From a virus: 21,498 nucleotides of DNA. Both the position numbers and the translations under genes were made by a program. The notes under the pieces were generated by a model. That model made no database searches and was not told where the DNA came from. It saw nothing but the letters and a program-made list of their open reading frames with translations. The stretch spans positions 1 through 21,498 of the IMG/VR virus record IMGVR_UViG_3300032073_000312. One strand, 5' to 3'. Numbering within the stretch: the stretch's first letter is position 1; every line of letters begins with the position of its first letter. Positions 13,502 through 21,236 of this stretch are shown piece by piece.

Positions 13502-13532
13502 TTTAAATTTTTCCTTATAGAACTATTATATA

Positions 13533-14213
13533 TTAATAATTAAATGATCCTAACTGGCCTTTTGATGCTAGCCCCAGAACTTCTTCTTGAGTCATCTCTG
13601 ACAAGGACTTCTTTTTGTCCATGTTAGGTGCTCCTGAAGGTTGTCCTGCCCCTGCCCCTGTGTTTCCTTTAACACGGAATAGGAAGGAATTATCTTCGTC
13701 TTTTGAGTAAGAGGTAACAAAGTCTTGAATATTTATTCCTGACTTATGAACCCAAGTACCGTTTTCATTTTGAATAAGTTGCTCAACAATATCACGATAG
13801 GCTAGTTGACGAGAGCGATCACTCCTGAAATCTAGCATAGCAAGTGTAGAACTAACAACACTGTCACGATTAAGTTTAGTGTTTTCCTCTTCAGATACTT
13901 TTAATTTAGCTTGAGATTCGGCAAGTTTCATTTCTAAAACTTCCTGAAGTTTTCCCTCATCTTCCAGACGTTTCATCTGTTCTTGCTTTTGATTGTTCTC
14001 AATCTCAGCAGCTTTTTTAAGGGCTTCATCTCGTTCATTAGCCATTCTGTCCATGTTTGTCTTCATTTTTAAAAGACGTTCTTGGACTTCACGCTCAATC
14101 GGATCAACCTCGTTTTCAACGGGGGCCTCTTGAACTTGTTCTTGTTCTTGTTGTTCGGCCTTGATAGGCTCATCAGAAGTTACTTCTTCAATTACTTTAT
14201 CTTCTTCACTCAT
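13533..14213 (-). CDS. capsid scaffolding protein
   Basis: A 226-residue, strongly acidic, helical protein. The first ~40 residues are glutamate/glutamine-rich (EQQEQEQVQEAPVENEVDP), followed by a long coiled coil over about residues 45-120 (VQERLLKMKTNMDRMANERD...). After that come a small region around RSRQLAYRDIVEQLIQNENG and a short basic and then hydrophobic tail (MDKKKSLSEMTQEEVLGLAS). This fits phage scaffolds, whose C-terminal helix binds the capsid subunit. The start is at 14213 with AAAGGA before it; an upstream TTG would put the ribosome site inside the gene. It sits between the MuF-type gene and the major capsid gene, as in SPP1. Confidence 0.8.
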   Translation of the reverse strand: MSEEDKVIEEVTSDEPIKAEQQEQEQVQEAPVENEVDPIEREVQERLLKMKTNMDRMANERDEALKKAAEIENNQKQEQMKRLEDEGKLQEVLEMKLAESQAKLKVSEEENTKLNRDSVVSSTLAMLDFRSDRSRQLAYRDIVEQLIQNENGTWVHKSGINIQDFVTSYSKDEDNSFLFRVKGNTGAGAGQPSGAPNMDKKKSLSEMTQEEVLGLASKGQLGSFNY

Positions 14214-14298
14214 TTTTTTTCCTTTCAAGCACAGCTTGATTTAAATTTTATACTGGATTACAAATCCATTTCTTTTGGTCTTAGGCTATTACAAATAA

Positions 14299-17200
14299 CT
14301 AAGGCCCAATTCCATACCAGTCTTGTCCTTGTTTCAAGGGAGCTAGTATGTCTTTTCGTGTTATCTTATCGGGAGGATCAATTAGGCCAAGCTCTATTGC
14401 TTCTGCTAAGATTCTCTTATAAGTCTTATTAGATAAACCCTGTCTACGCATTTCTTTTAAGGTTTTTCTTATTGTTTCCCCTTCAAGAGCATCAGCATAG
14501 ATGGATCTTAAAGCGTCTTTTGCTCTTTGTGCCTCACCAATATTGGTAAAAAAAGCATCGTGAATAGTACCAGTTTCCACGTTGTTCTTCCGACCCCAAA
14601 GGTGGAAGCGTCTCACAATAACTGCGTCATTACTGTGATTACCGTTAACACCTAATCCAATAGACGCATTTGCAACAGAAGACTTTCCTAAAAGTTTTCC
14701 ATCAGGTGCGCTAGATTCATAGATGTTGGCAATTCTTCGTCCTGTAACTGAATCGGTAAATTCAATTCTTTCTTGTAATTTAGGACGATATCTCTGTGTT
14801 ATTATTTTCCCGTCAAAAGTGACCCAAGGTATATCAACCTTTTCAGTTTCTAATACAAAAGACTTAGCTGTTCTTTTCCAGAAATTAATAAAATTATCAG
14901 TTACTGGCGCACGTTCAGCTAAATTTTTAGACATTATTTTTGAAATTTCAGTAAACTCTTTTGGGCCTATTAAGCCTCTCCTAGAGTTCATAAGTTTCTC
15001 AACAAAGTCTGCTGTATCGGGATGAACCTCTTGAGCTTGTTTTAATAGTGTACGACCTAGTGGTTCGTTGTTATTTATCATCTCAATTAATTCTGTTCTA
15101 AAACTCTTTAACTCGTTACTGGTATTTAAAGCACCTATTCTTTCTGATAGCTTTATTTTACCATCAATTATTCTAAGTTGTTCACTTAGATTTGATTTAG
15201 TAACTGTCGTATATCCTTTGCTGTTTAAAACTTTAGAAAGTTTGTCTGCAATATTTGCGGTTTTTGTTGCCTCTCCTGCACCGTAGAAAGATACCATGTT
15301 TTGTGCTTTTGCAGCCTTTGCAAGATCTTCCCAAGTTAAATTGGCGTCCCTTAAAGCAGGTATCTTTAAAAAGTCAGGATCATTTACTGTGTCTATTGCA
15401 ACTAAATCATATAGTCTATTTTTTTGATTTGTTGCCAAAACATTAGATGCCATAGATACTTTTCTGTCTCCTGTTGAAAGCCCTATTATTTGAGCGCCTG
15501 AAGATGAAGCATCGTTTTCTATCATTAACTTTGTTTTGTAATTAGACAATAAATTTGTATTTCTAAAGTCTCCATTAACATGATCATTAACTCTTTTGTA
15601 TTCTAAAGCCATTCGTGCTAATTTTGGAACTTCTGGCCCTTCTAACTCGCGAATAAGAGGATGTTCAAGAAACTCCCTCATTCTTCTATCTCTTTGAGTT
15701 TTGTTTTGAAGAAGACCACCTAGCTCTAATATCTTAGATTCATTCCTTTTGAATATCTCTCGTCTACCTGCTTGAGTTAATGCTTCAGTTCCTGGCCCTA
15801 TCATAGCTCCTAGTTGAATTTTTAATTCATCTACAGCCAAAGGACTCATAGATACTGACTTGCCAGAATTTAAAAAAGGACGTACCATTTCTCCCCCAGT
15901 TGGGGTTAGGTAGCCTCTATGATAAACTCTTCCACGAGAATCTAAAAAAGCTAAAGTCTTAAAATTTTTACCTCGTTGTCTATGCCACTTAGCAGTAGAC
16001 ATCATTCCATATCCTTGTTCTCCACGATTAAGGACTTCATGCCTAAAACTATTAATAGAGTCATAGTATTTTGAGTTACCTCTTGGGTCTCGAAATCTAA
16101 CAATATCATCCATGAAATCAAAAAATTCTGGGTCTACACTGTATTCGCTGTTCATAACATGGTTCATCATGTTAGCCATATCAGCATCTATTTGTTTAGG
16201 ATTATAGTCAGGAAATTTTTCCGCTGAGATTAAAGGAATACCTGTGTCTTGTCCTCTGGCATTAACATACGTTTTTTTATTTGCTTTTACATAAAGACGA
16301 TCTCGATCAGAAACCACCCCTATTCTACGAGCAATAACTGTTCTACGCTCAGCCTCTTGAAGTCTTAATAAGCCCTTGTCTATTACAGTTACTTCTCTTG
16401 ATATTGTATCAGCCCAACCTCCAGAAGCCCTTCCTGTTTCAAGGTCTAGAACACCTCTCCTAGTTTTGCCTCTAAATTGAACTCTTATCATGTTTTGGTC
16501 AACTAAAAATTTTAATATTTTAGAGCCTTCTGCATGATTACTTTTTAAAGTATGTTTAGTAAAAGGAATTATGCTTTTAAAGTCTTCAGAAAATTTTTTA
16601 CCGATATTTATAGCAAGAGCATCATAGTCTGTAGATTGACCACTTGCAATTAACTTAACAGACTTAGTAATGCTATCTAAAGCTTTATCATCAAATATTT
16701 TTGAAGTAGGTTTTTTCTTTGCATGAAAAAATTCTAAGTCTAATATCCTTCTTATAGACTCCCTGCCCCTAGCGTAATTTAATACAGTCCAGTTATCAGA
16801 GGGGTCTCTGTTATATTTTTTTACAAAAGAAGTGTATTCCTTATTAAAGGGAATATCTTTTTTAATTCTTTTTATAACGTCTTTTTTAGATTGATATTTT
16901 GAACTAAATTTTTGGAAGTAAGATCTTAGTGGCGCTCTTCCTGAAAGATATAATTTAGTTGCTAATTTTTTTCCTTCAGTGGATCTCCAATTATCAATAT
17001 ACCTTTGGTCTTTTAATAGGTTTTTTTGTATATCGTTAAAGTTGTAGTACTGACCCATTATTTGAACTTTAGGCGTGTCTGAGCCTTTAGATAAATAACT
17101 TACAAACATTTGGGATTTTTGTCTAGACCTTGTGTCTAGTAGTCTAGAAACGTTTTGAACTGCAAATCTGTTTTCAGCTCTGACTACAGAAGAAAAATCA

Positions 17201-18678
17201 CTCCAAGGTTTTTTATCTTTGGCGTATCTTTCAAATACAACTCGTAGGTTTTCTATTACTACTGTTTGTTGATTTAAAGATATTTTGTCATCTAAACCAG
17301 CGGCTGTACTTTGAATAAAATCTTTTTGATCTAAAGTTAGTAGTTTAGAATTACGCATAAAATCAATTCGTTCTTGGTAGAGATTAAAGTCTGGGTCATA
17401 TAAGTTATTATTTTTAACTTCACCAGATAGAGGGTCTACAGAAAAATTTCTTTCGTCAAATTCGTTACCAACTCTTCTTCGTGACGCTTGTTTTCCTACT
17501 AAAGTTGTACCTTTGTAGTCAGTTAAACTCATTGTCTTACTAAAGTCATCAGAGTCTAATAAGTATAGCTGTCTTAGATCGGCTTTGTGTTTTGGATTTT
17601 TTATTAAATAATTTGGTGTTTTAGCATTAACTTGAATGCCTACTTCTCTTAATTTTTGTTTTGGAGAATATACAGAAGTAATTAAAGCTGCTTTATTTCT
17701 TAGTGCCTGTATACTCAATCCTTTTCCTTTAGGAGTAACAAACTCACTTGCTTTTATTTTTCCCTGTCTAAACAAATTTGCAGCATCTTCAGACCCTAAC
17801 ATTTTTGTTTGTACAATCATAGATTGGGTTTTTAACCACTCACCAAAAGACTTTATTTTAGAAGGAAGACCATTTAAGTTTAAAATGTCTTTTTTCTTAA
17901 GAACGGATTTCTTTATTCGGGGGTCGGAGACAGGAAGCATATCTTCTTTTGAGGCTATGACGGGAACCATACTGGATCTACAAGACCAATGAAGAGGTGG
18001 CATATATCGCTTATCGCCTACTTCATAAACTTTTCCATTGTGATGAGTACAAATAGGACTAGTTCTAGAGTCTAGTATTGCAGTAAACATATATCCTTTT
18101 ATAACGCCTTTGTTATTTTCCATAACTTTATCTAAAGCTAATGCCTGTGTACTTGTTATAGAAGTTCTGGTCAAGGTTCTAGCTTGATGCTCAGTTATTT
18201 TAGTAGTTTTTAAAACGTCAGATATAATTTCATTTTGGCTTAAGCCTTTGGCTAAACCCGCCTTAACTTTAGTTTGTATTCTAATAAGTTCACCAGAAGA
18301 TATATTTCGTAAATTCTTCTTAAGGGTTTTTGTACCCTTTATATTTGGGCCTGTTATCTCGCCAATTAATTCTTTTGTTTTAGGTTTCTTAACTTTATAA
18401 AAGTCTTTTACCCCTTTAAATAAATTATCTGTATGAAAGTCTAATTGGGATGTAGAAAATTCTCTAAGGCTTGTTTCAGAATGTGATAAAAGTTCTTTAC
18501 CAAATCTGTTTATTTCTGGTTTAACATCAGATCTTATATTTTTTCTTAGTATTCCTGTAAGCTTGTTTCTATGACGTTTTATTATTCTTCTGTTTTGGAG
18601 TTGGACGCCTTCTTCATAGAGCCGAACATCTCCCATATGATCTACAATGCGATCAAAAATTCCATCATTTACACTCAT
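14299..18678 (-). CDS. MuF minor head protein fused to a single-subunit RNA polymerase
   Basis: A 1459-residue protein. Residues about 130-240 are a phage Mu F/SPP1 gp7-like head domain, with RTLTRTSITSTQALALDKVM (168-187) and the C/H cluster DSRTSPICTHHNGKVY...PPLHWSCRSSMVP (203-239). Residues about 450-1459 carry single-subunit polymerase signatures. FLDSRGRVYHRGYLTPTGGE (911-930) corresponds to T7 DWRGRVY, with R917 at T7 R425. ENDASSSGAQ (1054-1063) is motif A, with D1056 at T7 D537. K1124 and Y1132-G1133 are motif B (T7 K631, Y639-G640). TIHDAFF (1371-1377) is motif C, with D1374 at T7 D812. Both metal-binding aspartates are present, so activity is likely. The arginine expected four residues before the motif B lysine is Ala1120, with K1121 beside it. 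Residues 250-450 are an unassigned linker. The order portal, this gene, scaffold, capsid matches the SPP1 gp7 position, implying a virion protein at the portal. The start follows AGAGGG. Confidence 0.9.
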   Translation of the reverse strand: MSVNDGIFDRIVDHMGDVRLYEEGVQLQNRRIIKRHRNKLTGILRKNIRSDVKPEINRFGKELLSHSETSLREFSTSQLDFHTDNLFKGVKDFYKVKKPKTKELIGEITGPNIKGTKTLKKNLRNISSGELIRIQTKVKAGLAKGLSQNEIISDVLKTTKITEHQARTLTRTSITSTQALALDKVMENNKGVIKGYMFTAILDSRTSPICTHHNGKVYEVGDKRYMPPLHWSCRSSMVPVIASKEDMLPVSDPRIKKSVLKKKDILNLNGLPSKIKSFGEWLKTQSMIVQTKMLGSEDAANLFRQGKIKASEFVTPKGKGLSIQALRNKAALITSVYSPKQKLREVGIQVNAKTPNYLIKNPKHKADLRQLYLLDSDDFSKTMSLTDYKGTTLVGKQASRRRVGNEFDERNFSVDPLSGEVKNNNLYDPDFNLYQERIDFMRNSKLLTLDQKDFIQSTAAGLDDKISLNQQTVVIENLRVVFERYAKDKKPWSDFSSVVRAENRFAVQNVSRLLDTRSRQKSQMFVSYLSKGSDTPKVQIMGQYYNFNDIQKNLLKDQRYIDNWRSTEGKKLATKLYLSGRAPLRSYFQKFSSKYQSKKDVIKRIKKDIPFNKEYTSFVKKYNRDPSDNWTVLNYARGRESIRRILDLEFFHAKKKPTSKIFDDKALDSITKSVKLIASGQSTDYDALAINIGKKFSEDFKSIIPFTKHTLKSNHAEGSKILKFLVDQNMIRVQFRGKTRRGVLDLETGRASGGWADTISREVTVIDKGLLRLQEAERRTVIARRIGVVSDRDRLYVKANKKTYVNARGQDTGIPLISAEKFPDYNPKQIDADMANMMNHVMNSEYSVDPEFFDFMDDIVRFRDPRGNSKYYDSINSFRHEVLNRGEQGYGMMSTAKWHRQRGKNFKTLAFLDSRGRVYHRGYLTPTGGEMVRPFLNSGKSVSMSPLAVDELKIQLGAMIGPGTEALTQAGRREIFKRNESKILELGGLLQNKTQRDRRMREFLEHPLIRELEGPEVPKLARMALEYKRVNDHVNGDFRNTNLLSNYKTKLMIENDASSSGAQIIGLSTGDRKVSMASNVLATNQKNRLYDLVAIDTVNDPDFLKIPALRDANLTWEDLAKAAKAQNMVSFYGAGEATKTANIADKLSKVLNSKGYTTVTKSNLSEQLRIIDGKIKLSERIGALNTSNELKSFRTELIEMINNNEPLGRTLLKQAQEVHPDTADFVEKLMNSRRGLIGPKEFTEISKIMSKNLAERAPVTDNFINFWKRTAKSFVLETEKVDIPWVTFDGKIITQRYRPKLQERIEFTDSVTGRRIANIYESSAPDGKLLGKSSVANASIGLGVNGNHSNDAVIVRRFHLWGRKNNVETGTIHDAFFTNIGEAQRAKDALRSIYADALEGETIRKTLKEMRRQGLSNKTYKRILAEAIELGLIDPPDKITRKDILAPLKQGQDWYGIGP

Positions 18679-18706
18679 TTAGTTTCCCTCTGGAAAGTTA
18701 ATTAAG

Positions 18707-18729
18707 TGAGTAGTTTTTTAACTTACTCA
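18707..18729 (-). other. small hairpin between the portal and MuF-polymerase genes
   Basis: On the minus strand TGAGT-A-AGTT pairs with AACT-ACTCA around an AAAA loop: nine pairs with one bulged A. It fills the 61-base gap upstream of the fusion gene. It is AT-rich and not followed by a T run, so a terminator is unlikely. A translation or processing element, or chance in AT-rich DNA, are the options. Confidence 0.35.
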
Positions 18730-18739
18730 GGTTAATTTT

Positions 18740-20311
18740 TTATTCTATTTCAATTTCATCGTCTTGAACTGCGTTAGCTTGAGACAAAGGGTCTGTTTGA
18801 ATTTCTTCTATAGCCTCTTCATCGCTATAATCAGCGGGTAAGAAATCGTTATACTTAGCTATATTTAAGAAAGTTGAACGACTTATTATGCCCATCTGAT
18901 ACCACTCAGATACAAGTCTCATTGCGCCTTCTCCACCTACCATAGGTGCAAAATCACTAGACATTTGAAATTCTAGGTCAGAACTAGAAACTTCTATATT
19001 GTATTTCCAATTAAGCATAAAGGCTATAACTTCTCTCATAGTTCCAGAGACTTTTGCGTTAAGCGTTCCTAGCTGTGCTGTTTGTGAAGCATTTCTTATT
19101 TCTAAAGCAACACCTGAAGCAGCTTGTTCTGGGGATAACATTCTTATTCCCATCTTAGCCATTTCTTCTACAGTAGACTCGATTGCTCTGTCCATGTCGG
19201 AAAGAGCCGCAGTAGGTGTTTCTAGAACACTTATGCTTTCATCCTTTCTAACACGTAGCCAACTTCCTAGCCCTGCGTCCACAATGTCTTGAAATTCTTC
19301 GTCAGTCATGTCAGACTGAACAACAGGAGTATAAGTTGCCGCACCGTATAATAGGTGGTTTCGACGAGATACTTTGTTGTATAAAGAAATTTCTCGATCG
19401 ACCAAAGGCATTAGCACAGGTTCAACGGGATCAAAATGACCATTTAGAGGCCAAGCTGGAATTTTGTTAATTCGCTCTCCGTATATTGTTGGCATAACGG
19501 TATTTACTTTTTTAAATTGTGCCTCTGTAATCATGTCATGATAGTCTTGTGAAGTATCTCCGTTTAAAACTGTTATAACATTGTTAGTATCAGGGTGTTC
19601 ATAGTAATCTATTACTAGCTTTCCATCTTCATCTAAATAGTGATCTGCAACAGTGTCTACGTGATTTGCGTGCCAGGGATTATCATCTTCATATCTAGTA
19701 GTTAGATATCGTGTAACCCAACGACTAAGCGTCTTTTGCCTTGTTAAAGGATGAGTATCTGTTTGTACATTTATAACATTTTCTGCTTTAGTGAGAATAG
19801 GATAAGGCTTTATAAGATCTTTGTCTTCAGGAGACATTTCTAGATAGTCTTCCTCACTTACTGAGGGATGATCCACATAAACCCAAGCTCTAGAAGTTTG
19901 AAGCTCTTCCCAAAGAGCATTGTCTAAAAAATTAAATAAAGAACGACCATCTAAGGTAAAATTATTTTTTATCCATTCTGTTGACATTTCTGGCAAATCT
20001 TCAGGTAGTTTTAAATGAGATTCTTTTCTAAGTAATGCACTTATTAAAACCTTGCAATATTGAGAAGTTAGACCTGGAAGTTCAGCTTCAGACTTGTAAA
20101 AATCATATTGTTTTTGAGTCATGCTTGGAGAAAAAGGAATTAAGAGATTTGTATAATCATAAGTTAAATACTCATCATGTCCTTTTACGTTTTCCTGACC
20201 TTGTAAAACCGCCCTAGATTTTTTCCAGAGTGGTTTTAGTGATTGATAACTATCACTTGGATCAGCAACAGATCTTTTAACACTTTTTGTTGGTTTGGTT
20301 AGCTGTGCCAT
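18740..20311 (-). CDS. portal protein (DUF4055-like)
   Basis: A 523-residue portal, the dodecameric channel for DNA entry and exit. The N-terminal region SYQSLKPLWKKSRAVLQGQE followed by GLTSQYCKVLISALLRKESH, then SLFNFLDNALWEELQTSRAW and VYVDHP, fits the DUF4055 portal type. RINKIPAWPLNGHFDPVEPV, the stem-type helices and ASGVALEIRNASQTAQLGTL (around residues 400-420) follow. The C-terminus is acidic and ends DDEIEIE. The start has AAAGGA ten bases upstream. It is followed by the MuF-type protein, the classic neighbour of portals. No terminase gene is in the window; it is expected further upstream. Confidence 0.85.
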   Translation of the reverse strand: MAQLTKPTKSVKRSVADPSDSYQSLKPLWKKSRAVLQGQENVKGHDEYLTYDYTNLLIPFSPSMTQKQYDFYKSEAELPGLTSQYCKVLISALLRKESHLKLPEDLPEMSTEWIKNNFTLDGRSLFNFLDNALWEELQTSRAWVYVDHPSVSEEDYLEMSPEDKDLIKPYPILTKAENVINVQTDTHPLTRQKTLSRWVTRYLTTRYEDDNPWHANHVDTVADHYLDEDGKLVIDYYEHPDTNNVITVLNGDTSQDYHDMITEAQFKKVNTVMPTIYGERINKIPAWPLNGHFDPVEPVLMPLVDREISLYNKVSRRNHLLYGAATYTPVVQSDMTDEEFQDIVDAGLGSWLRVRKDESISVLETPTAALSDMDRAIESTVEEMAKMGIRMLSPEQAASGVALEIRNASQTAQLGTLNAKVSGTMREVIAFMLNWKYNIEVSSSDLEFQMSSDFAPMVGGEGAMRLVSEWYQMGIISRSTFLNIAKYNDFLPADYSDEEAIEEIQTDPLSQANAVQDDEIEIE

Positions 20312-20325
20312 ACTTTATATATCCT

Positions 20326-20607
20326 TTACCACTTTACCTTGTTAGCCCAGTATGCAGCAGACATTTTGCCTTTTTGTATATTTTTGGCGTGTCTTGCTTT
20401 CCAAGCTAACCTACGGCTTCTATAGGCTTCTGATTCGTTTTCTTTTTTAGGAGATCCAACTGCCCCCTGTGATCCAAATCTTATAGTTTTTATTTTATCA
20501 CCAATTTTAGCAACAACAATATGAGATTTTGTGGAATGTGAAGGGGTTCTCTTTGGCTTGTTAAAACCAGAAACACCTGCTTTGGTTAGTCTATAGTCTT
20601 TAGCCAT
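20326..20607 (-). CDS. small basic conserved-type phage protein (93 aa)
   Basis: A 93-residue, lysine/arginine-rich protein starting MAKDYRLTKAGVSGFNKPKR. The centre reads KSHIVVAKIGDKIKTIRFGS, and the end RSRRLAWKARHAKNIQKGKM is followed by SAAYWANKVKW. The KARHAKNI.KGKMSAAYWA..VKW ending recalls a family of short basic proteins common in marine phages, including cyanophages. This is recognised from memory and its function is unknown to me. It stands directly before the portal gene: its stop codon TAA lies inside the ribosome site of the portal. DNA binding or packaging help is possible from charge and place. Confidence 0.65.
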   Translation of the reverse strand: MAKDYRLTKAGVSGFNKPKRTPSHSTKSHIVVAKIGDKIKTIRFGSQGAVGSPKKENESEAYRSRRLAWKARHAKNIQKGKMSAAYWANKVKW

Positions 20608-20684
20608 TTTGTTTTTCCTATCTTAATAATATATTTAAAAATTATAATAACATATGTTTTAAATATATTACTAGGGGATTAAAT

Positions 20685-20706
20685 GAGGGGGCTTTTGCAC
20701 CCCCTC
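20685..20706 (-). terminator. GC-rich hairpin after the M15 endolysin gene
   Basis: On the minus strand GAGGGGG pairs with CCCCCTC around a TGCAAAAG loop that may close further with GC/GC. It is followed by ATTTAAT rather than a solid T run. An additional inverted repeat AGAGAC...GTCTCT (about 20711-20748) precedes it. A terminator or transcript 3' end is likely. Confidence 0.6.
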
Positions 20707-20751
20707 TTGTAAGAGACCGTCAGATAACTTGAGAGTTGTTCTGTCTCTTTA

Positions 20752-20770
20752 TTCTTAAACGTCAGCTATT
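20752..20770 (-). repeat. 19-bp direct repeat, copy 2, after the M15 endolysin
   Basis: Identical to 10537-10555 (minus strand AATAGCTGACGTTTAAGAA). It lies three bases past the endolysin stop codon and upstream of inverted repeats and the 20685-20706 hairpin, which is the same context as copy 1. Confidence 0.8.
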
Positions 20771-20773
20771 TAA

Positions 20774-21226
20774 TTACATCAGCTCAAAGTGTGGCCCATC
20801 TATGAATGGGCGTCTGTTTTCTGATCGTCTTAAATCAATGTAAGCCATCATAGCGTCTTCTGCTGTTGATGGATAAGTACAAATATCGCCTTCAGACCAT
20901 GCTGCACCCCACTTAATTGCTACTCCAAGTTCTGTAGCTGCTTCTTTCATTGCATCACAAAGATCGTCATAAACATTAAGCTCCCAGCTTGCTACACCGT
21001 CTACATAAGCCATAAGATCTACAGCTTCACCTACAAGGTGCTTTGACTTCATTGTCTGAGATTTTCCTGCAGCAAAAAGTTTTTCTTGTTCCTCTATTGT
21101 TCTCATTCCATAAATCACACCAAAATCAATTTTAGTAAGTTCTATAGCTTTTTTAGTAACTGCTACAAGGCTTTCATTTACCCCTTCTAGCTTTGCTAGG
21201 CTCCTAGTACTTAACGTAAAGCTCAT
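20774..21226 (-). CDS. M15-family peptidase endolysin (VanY/L-Ala-D-Glu peptidase type)
   Basis: A 150-residue zinc peptidase that cuts peptidoglycan stem peptides. The M15 signature is complete: YGMRTIEEQEKLFAAGKSQT (40-59) with R42, zinc ligands H63 (SKHLVGEAVDL) and D70, the WGAAW segment at 106-110, and the final GPHFELM with H146 as the third ligand. The length and layout match T5-type and related single-domain endolysins. No signal peptide or cell-wall-binding domain is present, so a holin is needed. The ribosome site GAAGG precedes the ATG. The upstream partner is a membrane/coiled-coil protein. It sits on the upstream side of the head genes, away from the SleB lysis cassette. Confidence 0.88.
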   Translation of the reverse strand: MSFTLSTRSLAKLEGVNESLVAVTKKAIELTKIDFGVIYGMRTIEEQEKLFAAGKSQTMKSKHLVGEAVDLMAYVDGVASWELNVYDDLCDAMKEAATELGVAIKWGAAWSEGDICTYPSTAEDAMMAYIDLRRSENRRPFIDGPHFELM

Positions 21227-21236
21227 ATTTTTTCCT

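Noticed and set aside
13505-13532. TATAAT-like sequence just before the major capsid gene
   Set aside because: The segment is nearly all A and T, lacks a -35 box and does not match the 32-bp element, so a promoter cannot be supported.
14252-14269. Anticodon-arm-like sequence TGGATTTGTAATCCA in the gap before the scaffold gene, resembling tRNA-Thr (TGT)
   Set aside because: No acceptor stem, D-arm or T-arm could be built around it, so it is treated as a chance small hairpin.
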